The position numbers and the translations under genes are program-made. The notes under the pieces are model-generated. The model was not told the DNA's origin. It searched no databases and saw only the letters and a list, made by a program, of their open reading frames with translations. 64,000 nucleotides of DNA, taken from positions 42,467-106,466 of the forward strand of contig NZ_LQMT02000037.1 of assembly GCF_001620365.2 (NCBI RefSeq), read 5' to 3'. Positions 25,753-36,400 of the stretch are shown here, piece by piece; the first letter of the stretch is position 1, and each line of letters begins with the position of its first letter. Source of the DNA: Amycolatopsis keratiniphila subsp. keratiniphila. Its GTDB lineage: Bacteria; Actinomycetota; Actinomycetes; Mycobacteriales; Pseudonocardiaceae.

Positions 25753-26958
25753 TCACGGCGTCCCGACCAACGGCCGATTCACAAGCTTGCGCCTCTCGAA
25801 CAGCACCAGCGTGACCGCGGCCGACGCCACCACACCGACCAGCACGATCGCCGGCACCAGCTCCAGCAACGGCGTCGCCGCCAGCAAGGCCACCGCGAGC
25901 ACCAGCCGCTGCACGTTCCACGAGCCCAGATTCCGCCGCCGCAGCCCGCTCAACGCGATCAGGTACAGCGCGAGCCCGCCGGTGAGCGCCCAGATCGGCG
26001 TTCCGTGCAGACCGTCGGAAAGGCTGTGGTGCTCGGTGTCGGACACGTACAGCAGCGACTTCTTCAGCCCGAGCGCCACGAGCACGATCCCGGCGATGAG
26101 CGGAAGGTGCAGGAACGTGTACGTGTCCGTCCCGATCCGCACCCGCTCGACGCCCTCGGCGCGCTTCAGGTTGCGCTCGGAAACGTGCGAGACGACGGCG
26201 AAGTACATCCACCACATCGCCGAAGCGAGCGTGAGCCCGAAGACGGCGGCCAGCGTGATCGGCCACGACATCGGGTACGAACTGATCCCGATGCCGATCG
26301 CCACGATCGACTCGCCGAGCGCGATGATCACGATCAGCCCGAACCGCTCGGCGAAGTGGCCGGGCTGGTGCAGCCGCCAGTCCGAGGAGCGGGTCCGGAA
26401 GACGTTGACGTAGTCGGCGAGCAGCGCGACCGCCCAGATGCCGAGCTGCACCCAGCCCGAGAAGAAGGCCGCGACGGTCAGCAGCGCGACGCTCGGCAGC
26501 AGCCCGACGAACATCTTCAAGACGACCTTGCGCAGCTCCGGGTCGGTGCGGGCGGCGCCGAAGTACGCGGTGAGATGCAGCAGCCGCACCAGGAAGTAGC
26601 AGCCGACGAACATCAGCGGCGCGTACAGGCCGCCGGGCAGATCGGTGAACGCTTCCGGGATGGTCAGCGAGACCAGGAACATCGTCCCCATCGCGGCGAA
26701 CATCGCGAGCTGGGCGATGCCGCGGTCGACGTGCAGGGTGTTCGCCAGCCAGGCGTAGGCGCACCAGCACCACCACAGCACGGCGATCATCGCCACGCCC
26801 TGTCCGATGCCGAGCGGGCTGAGGTGATCGGCCATCAGCTGCGTGGTCTGGGTGATGGCGTAGACGAAGACCAGGTCGAAGAAGAGTTCCAGCGTGGTGA
26901 CCTTGTGGTCTTCGTCCCGGGTCACCAGATGCAGGCCGCGTTTCGTGGGCACGCGCAT
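25753..26958 (-). CDS. Low-temperature-requirement A (LtrA) family membrane protein
   Basis: 401 residues with ten or more membrane segments. The LtrA signature is present: KVTTLELFFDLVFVYAITQTT at the start, AERFGLIVIIALGESIVAIG in the middle, and HLPLIAGIVLVALGLKK later. The family was named from a Listeria cold-growth mutant; its biochemical role is unknown. ATG at 26958 is chosen because the family begins a few residues before the first helix. The next gene upstream (tandem TetR) is 38 bases away on the same strand, so co-transcription is possible. Confidence 0.85.
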   Translation of the reverse strand: MRVPTKRGLHLVTRDEDHKVTTLELFFDLVFVYAITQTTQLMADHLSPLGIGQGVAMIAVLWWCWCAYAWLANTLHVDRGIAQLAMFAAMGTMFLVSLTIPEAFTDLPGGLYAPLMFVGCYFLVRLLHLTAYFGAARTDPELRKVVLKMFVGLLPSVALLTVAAFFSGWVQLGIWAVALLADYVNVFRTRSSDWRLHQPGHFAERFGLIVIIALGESIVAIGIGISSYPMSWPITLAAVFGLTLASAMWWMYFAVVSHVSERNLKRAEGVERVRIGTDTYTFLHLPLIAGIVLVALGLKKSLLYVSDTEHHSLSDGLHGTPIWALTGGLALYLIALSGLRRRNLGSWNVQRLVLAVALLAATPLLELVPAIVLVGVVASAAVTLVLFERRKLVNRPLVGTP

Positions 26959-26996
26959 ATCGTGCCCGGCGGGCCTTTGCGGAACACGCGAGTTTG

Positions 26997-28184
26997 CTAA
27001 GAGCTGACCTTCAGGACCGCGTGCGTCAGCGCGGTCAGCTCGGCCTCGAAGTTCGGGCGGCCGTTGACCCGCCGGGTGCGCGCGAGGTCGTTCGCGATGG
27101 TCAGCGCCGCGTGCACGGTGATCTTCACTTCGCGCAGGCTCAGTTCCGGGTGGACTTCCGAAGTCAGCGCGATCCAGCGTGCGACGTAATCCCGCTGGAC
27201 CCGGATCAGATCGGCCTTGTCGCGTTCCGGCAACTCCATGGGGCTGCCGGAGAACGACACCAACAGCTCGGGCGTGCGGAGCAGGGTGTGCACGTAGGAC
27301 GCCGCCAGCCTGCGGAGCGCGTCGCGTTCGTCGTCGGTCCGCAACGCGCGTTCCGCGGCGAGCGCCAGCCGGTCGGCCGCTCGATGTCCGATGGCCACCA
27401 TCAGCGCGGCCTTGCTGGGGAAGTGCCGGTACACGCTGGGCCCGGCGATCCCGGCGGCCGCGCCGATCTCCTCCATGCTCACCGAGCGGAAGCCGCTTTG
27501 CCCGAACAGTTCCGTCGCGGCCGCGAGGATCTGCTCGCGGCGGGACGGTTCGCCGAGCGCGAGCGACGGCGTCTCCTCCGGCCGCTCGGAGGGTTCGGGA
27601 AGTGTGACATGCAGCACCGACTCCGCCAGCTGCACCAGGATCTGCGCGAAACGTTTCTTCGCCACGGACGTGTGATGCACGGAGACACTGCCGAACACGC
27701 TCAGCCCCGCCCAGCACAGCAGTTCGGCGTCGTCGGCGGTCAGTTCCGGACGCAACGCGCGCAGCGCCTTGGACCACGCTTCGAGTACCGCGCCGGACCG
27801 GCGGCGGATCTCGCGCCGCTCCTCGCGGGGTAGATGCCTGCCCTCCCAGCGCCACAGCGCGGCGACCTCGCGCCGCTCCACCGCCTGTGCCGCGAGGGTG
27901 CCCAAAAGGGCGTTGACCTGGGCGGGAACGGGAAGACCGTCGGCGAGCGTCTCGGTGGTGGCCGCCTCCATGTCGTCGATGCCGGACAGCACGACGTAGG
28001 ACAGCACGGCCTGCTTGTCCGCGAAATGCCGGTACAGCGCGGGCCCGGTGATCCCGGCCGCGGCGGCGATGTCGTTGATGCCGACGCCGTGGAACCCGCG
28101 GGCGCGAAAGAGCTCCGCGGCGAGGCCGGCCAGCTGGGCCTTGCGGTCGCGCGGTCGCGGGGAACGCTCGGTCGGGTGATCCAT
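26997..28184 (-). CDS. Double TetR-family regulator (two TetR modules fused)
   Basis: 395 residues, twice the usual TetR length. Module 1 (residues 1-210) has the helix-turn-helix FHGVGINDIAAAAGITGPAL plus YRHFADK; module 2 (about 211-395) has REQILAAATELFGQSGFRSV and GIAGPSVYRHFPSKAAL. Each is followed by a helical ligand-type domain. One polypeptide could thus act like a TetR dimer with two different ligand pockets. It is divergent from fadA-fadB, which makes it the likely regulator of that operon. The ATG at 28184 is preferred; an ATG 11 codons upstream is possible. Confidence 0.85.
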   Translation of the reverse strand: MDHPTERSPRPRDRKAQLAGLAAELFRARGFHGVGINDIAAAAGITGPALYRHFADKQAVLSYVVLSGIDDMEAATTETLADGLPVPAQVNALLGTLAAQAVERREVAALWRWEGRHLPREERREIRRRSGAVLEAWSKALRALRPELTADDAELLCWAGLSVFGSVSVHHTSVAKKRFAQILVQLAESVLHVTLPEPSERPEETPSLALGEPSRREQILAAATELFGQSGFRSVSMEEIGAAAGIAGPSVYRHFPSKAALMVAIGHRAADRLALAAERALRTDDERDALRRLAASYVHTLLRTPELLVSFSGSPMELPERDKADLIRVQRDYVARWIALTSEVHPELSLREVKITVHAALTIANDLARTRRVNGRPNFEAELTALTHAVLKVSS

Positions 28185-28226
28185 AGGTGAACCCACGATA
28201 GCGCCGGTTGCGTGCATCGCAACCCA

Positions 28227-28287
28227 TTGACACCATGGGGTTATCGCGGTTTATGTTAATCGGCATTAGCATGACTACTGGCCGGTA
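28227..28287 (+). promoter_or_regulatory. fadAB promoter and TACTGGCCGGTA operator candidate
   Basis: TTGACA (28227-28232), a 19-bp spacer and TATGTT (28252-28257) form a plausible promoter. The perfect 12-bp palindrome TACTGGCCGGTA (28276-28287) lies just past the expected start point and 42 bases before the fadA GTG. The identical palindrome occurs at 5393-5404. The adjacent double TetR protein is the obvious candidate binder. Confidence 0.5.
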
Positions 28288-28329
28288 CGTTTCATCTTGA
28301 TACAGCGCCGTACGCGGAGGAGTTTTTCT

Positions 28330-29541
<1,212 letters not shown>

Positions 29542-29551
29542 GGAAGAGACA

Positions 29552-31723
29552 ATGACTGAAGCGAAGACCATCCGCTGGGAGCAGGACGCCGACGGCATCG
29601 TCGTGCTCACCCTGGACGACCCGAAGCAGTCCGCCAACACGATGAACGCCGACTTCCGCGAGTCGCTCGGCGTGGTCGTGGACCGCCTGGAGGCGGAGAA
29701 GGACAACATCACCGGTGTCGTCCTGACCTCGGCCAAGAAGACCTTCTTCGCCGGCGGCGACCTCAACGACCTGATCCAGGCCAAGCCGGAACACGCCGCC
29801 GAGATCACCGAGAGCAGCTCCCTGATGAAGGGCCAGATGCGACGGCTCGAGCAGCTCGGCAAGCCGGTCGTGGCCGCCATCAACGGCGCCGCGCTCGGCG
29901 GCGGCCTCGAACTCGCGCTCGCGACGCACCACCGCATCGCGGCCGACGTCAAGGGCAGCCAGATCGGCCTCCCCGAGGTCACCCTCGGCCTGCTCCCCGG
30001 CGGCGGTGGCGTGGTCCGCACCGTGCGCCTGCTGGGTATCCAGAGCGCGCTGCTGAACGTGCTGCTGCAGGGCCAGCGGCACCGCCCGGCCAAGGCGCTC
30101 GAGCTTGGCCTTGTGCACGAGCTCGTCGGCACCGTCGAGGAGCTGGTCCCGGCCGCGAAGGCGTGGATCAAGGCCAACCCCGAGGGCGGCGTGCAGCCGT
30201 GGGACGTCAAGGGCTACAAGATCCCGGGCGGCACCCCGTCGAACCCGAGCTTCGCGGCGAACCTGCCCGCGTTCCCGGCGAACCTGCGCAAGCAGATCAA
30301 GGGCGCGAACATGCCGGCCCCGCGGGCGATCCTGGCCGCGGCCATCGAGGGTTCGCAGGTCGACTTCGACACCGCGATCACCGTCGAGACCCGCTACTTC
30401 ATCAGCCTCGCCACCGGCCAGGTCTCGAAGAACATGACGAAGGCGTTCTTCTTCGACCTGCAGAGCATCAACTCCGGCGGTTCGCGGCCGGAGGGCTTCG
30501 AGAAGTACACCGCCAAGAAGGTCGGCGTCGTCGGCGCGGGCATGATGGGCGCCGCGATCGCGTACGTCTCGGCGAAGGCCGGCATCGACGTCGTGCTCAA
30601 GGACGTCACCCTCGAAGGCGCCGAAAAGGGCAAGGGCTACGCGGTCAAGCTGGAGGAGAAGGCACTCTCCCGTGGCAAGACCACGAAGGAGAAGTCCGAC
30701 GCGCTGCTCGCGAAGATCAAGCCGACCGACAAGGCGGAGGACTTCGCCGGCGTCGACTTCGTGATCGAGGCCGTCTTCGAGAGCGTCGAGCTGAAGCACA
30801 AGGTGTTCCAGGAGATCGAGGGCATCGTCAACCCCGACGCCGTGCTCGGCTCCAACACCTCCACGCTGCCGATCACCGCGCTCGCCGAGGGTGTCCAGCG
30901 GACCGAGGACTTCATCGGGATCCACTTCTTCTCGCCGGTGGACAAGATGCCGTTGGTCGAGATCATCTGCGGTGAGAAGACCTCGCCCGCCACGCTGGCG
31001 AAGGTCTTCGACTACACGCTGCAGATCAAGAAGACCCCGATCGTCGTCAACGACAGCCGCGGCTTCTTCACCTCGCGCGTCATCGGCACCTTCCTCAACG
31101 AGGCCGTGGCCGCGCTGGGCGAGGGTGTCGAGCCGGCGTCGATCGAGCAGGCCGGCTCGCAGGCCGGGTACCCGGCCCCGCCGCTGCAGCTGATGGACGA
31201 GCTGACCCTGACGCTGCCGCGCAAGATCCGCAAGGAGACCCGCGAAGCGATCGAGGCGGCCGGCGGCACCTGGAACGCGCACGCGTCCGAGGGCGTCATC
31301 GACCGGATGGTGGAGGAGTTCGACCGCAAGGGCCGCTCCACCGGCTCGGGCTTCTACGACTACGACGAGTCGGGTAAGCGGACCGGTCTCTGGCCGGGCC
31401 TGCGCGACGCGTTCAAGTCGGGCAGCGCCGAGGTTCCGTTCGAGGACCTCAAGGAGCGCATGCTGTTCGCCGAGGCGCTCGAGACCGTGAAGTGCTTCGA
31501 CGAAGGTGTGCTCACCACCGTCGCGGACGCCAACATCGGCTCGATCTTCGGTATCGGCTTCCCGGCGTGGACCGGTGGTGTCATCCAGTACATCAACCAG
31601 TACGAGGGTGGCCTGCAGGGCTTCGTCGACCGGGCTCGTGAGCTGGCGGAGCGCTACGGCGACCACTTCACCCCGCCCGCTTCGCTGGTCGAGAAGGCCG
31701 CGAAGGGCGAGATCTACGAGTAA
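29552..31723 (+). CDS. fadB: Fatty-acid oxidation alpha subunit: enoyl-CoA hydratase / 3-hydroxyacyl-CoA dehydrogenase
   Basis: 723 residues. The N-terminal crotonase domain (FFAGGDLNDL, then INGAALGGGLELALATHHRIA) carries out hydration. The NAD-binding dehydrogenase domain begins near residue 325 (VGVVGAGMMGAAIAYVSAKAG) and is followed by two C-terminal dehydrogenase helical domains, with the catalytic His in FIGIHFFSPVDKMP. It supplies ketoacyl-CoA to FadA. The start ATG follows GAGGAAGAG. A strong composite palindrome follows the stop. Confidence 0.93.
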   Translation: MTEAKTIRWEQDADGIVVLTLDDPKQSANTMNADFRESLGVVVDRLEAEKDNITGVVLTSAKKTFFAGGDLNDLIQAKPEHAAEITESSSLMKGQMRRLEQLGKPVVAAINGAALGGGLELALATHHRIAADVKGSQIGLPEVTLGLLPGGGGVVRTVRLLGIQSALLNVLLQGQRHRPAKALELGLVHELVGTVEELVPAAKAWIKANPEGGVQPWDVKGYKIPGGTPSNPSFAANLPAFPANLRKQIKGANMPAPRAILAAAIEGSQVDFDTAITVETRYFISLATGQVSKNMTKAFFFDLQSINSGGSRPEGFEKYTAKKVGVVGAGMMGAAIAYVSAKAGIDVVLKDVTLEGAEKGKGYAVKLEEKALSRGKTTKEKSDALLAKIKPTDKAEDFAGVDFVIEAVFESVELKHKVFQEIEGIVNPDAVLGSNTSTLPITALAEGVQRTEDFIGIHFFSPVDKMPLVEIICGEKTSPATLAKVFDYTLQIKKTPIVVNDSRGFFTSRVIGTFLNEAVAALGEGVEPASIEQAGSQAGYPAPPLQLMDELTLTLPRKIRKETREAIEAAGGTWNAHASEGVIDRMVEEFDRKGRSTGSGFYDYDESGKRTGLWPGLRDAFKSGSAEVPFEDLKERMLFAEALETVKCFDEGVLTTVADANIGSIFGIGFPAWTGGVIQYINQYEGGLQGFVDRARELAERYGDHFTPPASLVEKAAKGEIYE

Positions 31724-31743
31724 GCCGCTTCGCCCGCTTTAAC

Positions 31744-31800
31744 ATGCTAGGAACGGTCCTTTCCTTGCGAAATTTGCAAGAAAAGGACCGTTCCTAGCAT
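31744..31800. terminator. Composite palindrome between fadB and MMPL gene
   Basis: 25-nt arms (31744-31768 and 31776-31800) with one mismatch around GAAATTT. Arms contain AGGA-ACGG-TCCT and AGGA-CCGT-TCCT sub-hairpins with complementary loops. It is between convergent genes and should stop transcription from both. Confidence 0.72.
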
Positions 31801-31807
31801 CCGGGGG

Positions 31808-33919
31808 CTAACGCGACGCCGGTTCCAGCGCCACGTGCGGCAACCGCCGGTCCAGCCACCGCGGCAGCCACCAAGCGCGTTCCCCGAGCAGCCGCATCAC
31901 CGCGGGCACCACGAGGCACCGGATCACGAACGCGTCCACCAGCACCGCCACCGCCAGCCCGAGCCCGAACTGCGCCAGCATCCGGTCGGGGTTCAGCAGG
32001 AACGCCCCGAACACCACGATCATGATCGCCGCCGCGGCCGTGATCACCCCACCGGTGGAGGCGAGCCCTTCGCGGACGGCATGACGCGCGTCGCCGGTGC
32101 GCCGCCACTCCTCGTGCATCCGGGACACCAGGAACACCTCGTAGTCCATGGAAAGCCCGAACACGATCGCGAAGATCAGTACCGGCACGAAAGCCTCGAT
32201 CGGTCCCGCCTGCGCCCCGAACAGGCCGTCGCCGAACACCGCCGTCATCACGCCGAGCGCGGCGCCGATGCTCAGCAGGTTCAGCACGGCCGCCTTGAGC
32301 GGGATCAGGATCGAGCGGAAGACGACCATCAGCAGCAACGCCGACAGGCCGACGACCACCAGCACGAACAGCGGCAACCGGTCGCCGACGGCGTCCGCGA
32401 AGTCCACCGCCGCCGCGACACTCCCGCCGACCAGGTACTTGCCCGGTAGTCCCGGCAGAACCTCGGTCCGCAGCCGTTCCACCAGGTCGGCGGTCGCCGC
32501 GTCCTGCGGCGAAGACGTGGGGAAGGCGAGAACCGTCGTGACCCCCTGGCCCATCGGTGGCGTCACCTTGGCGATGCCCGGTGTGGTCTCGAGTTTCCGT
32601 TGCAGCGCGGCGCCATCGCCGTTCTCGGTGACCACGATCAACGGCTCACTGAACCCGGGGCCGAAACCCTCCGCCATCAGGTCGTAGGCCTGCCGGGTGG
32701 TCGACGTCTCCGGATCCGTGCCCGAGTCGGCGAACCCGAGACGCATGCCGAGCGCCGGCAACGAAAGTCCGATGAGGACGAGCAGTCCGATCGCGAGCGG
32801 CACCATCGGCCGCCGCTGCACCGCGTCCCCGAGCTTGCCCCATGCCTTGCCGTGTTCGCGTTTCGACGCGTGCTTGCGGATGCCCTTTTCCAGGCGCCGC
32901 CCGAAAAGCGAGAGCAGCGCGGGAAGCAGGGTGATCGAGGCCAGCATCGTCACGAGCACGGTCAGCGCGACCGCGAGCGCGACCCCGCGCAGCGAACCGA
33001 GGCCGAGCGCGAGCAGGCCGAGCAACGCGATGATCACCGTGCCACCGGCGAACAGCACCGACCGCCCCGCGGTGTCCAGTGCCCGCCTCGCCGCCTGCTC
33101 GCGGTCGAGACCACCGAGGATTTCGCCGCGATAGCGGGAAAAGATGAGCAGCGCGTAGTCCACGCCGACGCCGAACCCGACGAGCATCATCAATGGCGCC
33201 GTGTAACTCGCGATGTCGACGAACCTGCTGACGAGCACGATGACGCCGAGTGTGCTGCCGACGGCGAAGATCGCCGTGATCACCGGGAGCCCGGCGGCGA
33301 GGATCGAGCGGAACAGGAAGACGAGGATCACCAGCGCGGCGAGCAACCCGACGCCCTCCGACGGGCCGCCGCCCCCGCTGGTCCGCTTGATCGGGTCGCC
33401 ACCGAGTTCGACCTGGAGCGCGGCCGTCTCCGCCTTCTTCGCGGTGTCGACGACACGCACGATGTCGTCGTACGGCAGATCTTTCGACTCGAGGTCGAAA
33501 GCGACCGCCGCGTAACCGATCGTGCCCTCACGCGAGATGGCCGACGGGGTGTCGAAAGGGCTCGTCACCGACTTCACGTGCGGCTGGTTCCGCACTTCGG
33601 CGAGCATCGTGTCGATCGGTCCGCGTGCGGTCGCGAGTCCGCTCTCGGTCTTGAAGACGATTTCGGCCGTCGCGCCGGTCTGTGCGGGAGCCTGTGCTTT
33701 GAACAGGTCCATGATCTGCTGGGATTCGGTGCCCGGCAGGGAATGGTCGTCGTGGTAGGCGCTGCCCGCCAGCTGAGAGCCCAGCGTGACACCGACGAGG
33801 GTGAGCAGCCAGAGCGAAACGGCGAGCCAGCGGTGACGCTGAGACCAGCCCGCCAGCTTCGAGAGACCGCCCCCAGGCCGCCTCTCGGAGAGAGTGATGG
33901 TGTCCATGCGGGAAAGCAT
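31808..33919 (-). CDS. MMPL-family (RND superfamily) transporter
   Basis: 703 residues with two repeated halves. Each half has one helix, an extracytoplasmic domain and a cluster of five or six helices. The first helix is HRWLAVSLWLLTLVGVTLG and the RND-type motif is VGFGVGVDYALLIFSRYRGE, repeated as VFGLSMDYEVFLVSRMHEE. Actinobacterial MMPL proteins export lipids, pigments or antibiotics using the proton gradient. No accessory or biosynthetic gene is adjacent, so the substrate is unknown. ATG at 33919 or four codons later; neither has a strong ribosome site. Confidence 0.88.
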   Translation of the reverse strand: MLSRMDTITLSERRPGGGLSKLAGWSQRHRWLAVSLWLLTLVGVTLGSQLAGSAYHDDHSLPGTESQQIMDLFKAQAPAQTGATAEIVFKTESGLATARGPIDTMLAEVRNQPHVKSVTSPFDTPSAISREGTIGYAAVAFDLESKDLPYDDIVRVVDTAKKAETAALQVELGGDPIKRTSGGGGPSEGVGLLAALVILVFLFRSILAAGLPVITAIFAVGSTLGVIVLVSRFVDIASYTAPLMMLVGFGVGVDYALLIFSRYRGEILGGLDREQAARRALDTAGRSVLFAGGTVIIALLGLLALGLGSLRGVALAVALTVLVTMLASITLLPALLSLFGRRLEKGIRKHASKREHGKAWGKLGDAVQRRPMVPLAIGLLVLIGLSLPALGMRLGFADSGTDPETSTTRQAYDLMAEGFGPGFSEPLIVVTENGDGAALQRKLETTPGIAKVTPPMGQGVTTVLAFPTSSPQDAATADLVERLRTEVLPGLPGKYLVGGSVAAAVDFADAVGDRLPLFVLVVVGLSALLLMVVFRSILIPLKAAVLNLLSIGAALGVMTAVFGDGLFGAQAGPIEAFVPVLIFAIVFGLSMDYEVFLVSRMHEEWRRTGDARHAVREGLASTGGVITAAAAIMIVVFGAFLLNPDRMLAQFGLGLAVAVLVDAFVIRCLVVPAVMRLLGERAWWLPRWLDRRLPHVALEPASR

Positions 33920-34016
33920 CGGCTTTTTCAGACCGCATATCGTCGGGCTCGGGCGGGCACTCGGGCCGCAACTTCTGGGTACCCCTAAGGCGCTTCCCGT
34001 ACTACCGGGGTTGTGG

Positions 34017-34685
34017 TCACGGGGTCAACCAGCGCGGGGTGACCATGCCCGATTCGTAGGCCAGCACGACAAGCTGCGCGCGATCACGGACGTCCACCTT
34101 GGTCATGATCCGGCTGACGTGCGTTTTCGCCGTCGCCGGGCTGAGCACGAGTTCCTTCGCGATCTCGTCGTTGGACAGTCCGGCCGCGACGAGGCTCATC
34201 ACCTCGCGTTCCCGCTCGGTGAGCCGGTTCAGGGTGGGCGAGGGGGCGGGCCGGTCCACCCGGCCGGCGAACTCGGAGATCAGGCGGCGGGTGATCGACG
34301 GCGCGAGCAACGCGTCGCCCCTCGCGACCACCCGTACGGCGTGGATCAGTTCCTCCGGTTCGGTGTCCTTGACCAGGAACCCGCTGGCGCCCGCGCGCAA
34401 GGCGCCGTAGACGTCTTCGTCGAGGTCGAAGGTGGTGAGGATGACGACCTTGGTCCCGGCCCGCGCCGGATCTCCGAGCAGATGCCGGGTCGCGGTGAGC
34501 CCGTCCATCACCGGCATCCGGATGTCCATCAGGACGACGTCGGGTTCGTGTTCGCGCGCGGCTTCGAGGGCTTCACGTCCGTCGGCCGCTTCGGCGACCA
34601 CGCTGATGTCGTCTTCACCGTCCAAAATGGATTTGAAGCCGGCGCGGACCAGCCGTTGATCGTCGACCAGCTGGACCCGGATCAT
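34017..34685 (-). CDS. NarL/LuxR-family response regulator
   Basis: 222 residues. The receiver domain carries the phospho-acceptor Asp in PDVVLMDIRMPVMDGL near residue 53 and the conserved Lys in FLVKDTEPEEL. The C-terminal LuxR helix-turn-helix is LTEREREVMSLVAAGLSNDE followed by SPATAKTHVSRIM. It is coupled by ATGA overlap to the histidine kinase gene upstream. Targets are unknown; it lies next to an MMPL transporter, a possible target by proximity only. Confidence 0.92.
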   Translation of the reverse strand: MIRVQLVDDQRLVRAGFKSILDGEDDISVVAEAADGREALEAAREHEPDVVLMDIRMPVMDGLTATRHLLGDPARAGTKVVILTTFDLDEDVYGALRAGASGFLVKDTEPEELIHAVRVVARGDALLAPSITRRLISEFAGRVDRPAPSPTLNRLTEREREVMSLVAAGLSNDEIAKELVLSPATAKTHVSRIMTKVDVRDRAQLVVLAYESGMVTPRWLTP

Positions 34686-35758
34686 TTCTTCACCCGCAAA
34701 GGAAGCCGGGCGCGTACCCGGAATCCGCCGTCCTCGCGCGCGGCCGCGGTGAGCTCGCCACCGAGTGACTCCGCCCGTTCGGTCATGCCGCGGATCCCGT
34801 TGCCGGGTACCGCCGCGCCTCCCCGGCCGTCGTCGTCGATCTGCACGGACACATCATGGGGCGTGTAGCCGATCCGCACCACGACGGTGTTCGCGGCGGC
34901 GTGGCGCGCGACGTTCGTCAGCGCCTCCTGGACCACGCGGAAGGCGGCGTGTTCGACATCGGGTGGCAGCTCCGTCGCCGTGCCGTCGATCTCGGTCCGG
35001 ACGGTGAGCCCGTGCGCGCCCGCCGACTCGGCCAGTTCGGCGACCCTGGCCAGGCTCGGGGTGTCCGCCTGCCGCAGCATGCCCAGGGTGGCGCGGAGTT
35101 CGCGCAGTGCCTCCTTGCTGGTCTGTTTGATCGTGGTCAGGGCCTCCTCGGATTTCGCCGGATCCTTGCCGTGCAGGGCCGCGCCGGCCTGGACGTTGAT
35201 GAGCGCCAGGTTGTGGCCGAGGACGTCGTGCAGTTCGCGCGCGATCCGGAGACGCTCGTCGGTGGCCCTTCGCTGCGCCTCGGCCTCCTTGGTGCGCTCG
35301 GCTTCCCGGCGGTAGTACGTCACGGCGCCGACCGCGACCAGCGCGATGAACCAGCCCGCCATCAGCAGGAACGCGAAGTTGTCCACCTGCCGTGTCGAGC
35401 CGGCCCCCGCTTCGCCGATCGCGACTCCGCCCATCGAGGCCGCCGCGACGACGGCCGCGCTCCGTATTCGCCCGGTCGAGGCGTTGTTGTACAGCGCGAA
35501 GGCGAACGCGAGCAGGACGAACCCGTCCGGATCGGTCTGCGGGTAGTAGACCGCGCAGCACACCGCCGTGAAGATCGCGACGAGGAGCGGGTACCGGCGG
35601 CGCAGGAACAACGACGCGCAGGCGAGCGCCACGCAGATCCAGCCGACGGCCGCGTTGCGCGGTGTCTCCGCGTCGTCCCCGAGCGAGACCACGACGGAAC
35701 CCGCGATCACCGCCACGGTGACCGCGATTTCCGCCGCGTACCGCCGCAGGATCGCCAC
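34682..35758 (-). CDS. Membrane sensor histidine kinase (HisKA_3 class)
   Basis: 358 residues. Four or five N-terminal membrane helices are followed by a short coiled linker (YYRREAERTKEAEAQRRATDE). The HisKA_3 phospho-acceptor His is in RIARELHDVLGHNLALI, and the HATPase N box and G box are EALTNVARHAAAN and DDGRGG with GNGIRGMTERAESLGG. No extracellular domain is present, so the signal is probably sensed in the membrane. A GTG at 35758 is chosen because the first helix starts ten residues later. Divergent from an ArsR-type gene. Confidence 0.9.
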   Translation of the reverse strand: MAILRRYAAEIAVTVAVIAGSVVVSLGDDAETPRNAAVGWICVALACASLFLRRRYPLLVAIFTAVCCAVYYPQTDPDGFVLLAFAFALYNNASTGRIRSAAVVAAASMGGVAIGEAGAGSTRQVDNFAFLLMAGWFIALVAVGAVTYYRREAERTKEAEAQRRATDERLRIARELHDVLGHNLALINVQAGAALHGKDPAKSEEALTTIKQTSKEALRELRATLGMLRQADTPSLARVAELAESAGAHGLTVRTEIDGTATELPPDVEHAAFRVVQEALTNVARHAAANTVVVRIGYTPHDVSVQIDDDGRGGAAVPGNGIRGMTERAESLGGELTAAAREDGGFRVRARLPLRVKK

Positions 35759-35786
35759 ACGACGAGAGTAGCGCGGTCCGGGCCGG

Positions 35787-35842
35787 TTGACAAAATGGAT
35801 TTTTACGTTCAAACTTATTTTTGTGATCAAGGGTGTGGCGTC
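35787..35842. promoter_or_regulatory. AT-rich divergent control region
   Basis: A TTGACA (35787-35792) and an AAAAT-GG-ATTTT dyad stand out from the GC-rich surroundings, between the kinase gene and the helix-turn-helix gene. This composition fits a promoter plus ArsR-type operator. An exact -10 could not be chosen. Confidence 0.35.
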
Positions 35843-36400
35843 GTGAAGGATGTGGAGTACCTCGATCGGCTGGACCAGGCGGAGGCGTTGCTGAAACCGC
35901 AGCGGGTGGACGTCCTGCGGCAGCTGGCGGAGCCGCGGTCGTGCACCGAGGTGGCGACGGTGCTGGATCAGACGCCGCAGCGGGTCTATTACCACGTGAA
36001 ACGACTGGTGGAAGCCGGTCTCGTGAAACAGGTGTCGGAGCGGAAGGTGCGCGCCGTCAGTGAGGGCGTGTACCAGGCGACCGCTCGTTCGTACTGGCTG
36101 TCACCCGGGCTGGTCGGGCGGCTCGGCCCTCGGGTGGCGCGGGACGAGCTGAGCCTGGGCTACCTGGTGGACCTCATGGAGGAGGTCCAGGCGGACGTCG
36201 CCGCGCTCGACCGGACCGCGCCGGAGCTGCCGTCGATCGGTGTTTCCGGCGAGATCCGGGTGGCGCCCGAGCGGCGCCAGGAGTTCCTCGACGAACTGAA
36301 GACGACTTTGCAGGACCTGTTCACCCGCTACGGCGGAGCGGAAGGCGACGCCTTCAAGCTCGCCGTGGCCTGTTACCCGAAGGGAGATGCCCGTGACTGA
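35843..36400 (+). CDS. ArsR-like winged-helix regulator
   Basis: 185 residues. The winged helix lies at residues 10-75: LLKPQRVDVLRQLAEPRSCT, then TVLDQTPQRVYYHVKRLVEA and GLVKQVSERKVRAV. The C-terminal 100 residues (RDELSLGYLVDLMEEVQADVA onward) are a helical and strand domain seen in HTH_20-type regulators without metal-site cysteines. GTG at 35843 has AAGGG nine bases upstream. It overlaps the SRPBCC gene by eight bases, so regulator and SRPBCC protein are made together, an arrangement common for ArsR/AHSA1 pairs. Confidence 0.83.
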   Translation: MKDVEYLDRLDQAEALLKPQRVDVLRQLAEPRSCTEVATVLDQTPQRVYYHVKRLVEAGLVKQVSERKVRAVSEGVYQATARSYWLSPGLVGRLGPRVARDELSLGYLVDLMEEVQADVAALDRTAPELPSIGVSGEIRVAPERRQEFLDELKTTLQDLFTRYGGAEGDAFKLAVACYPKGDARD

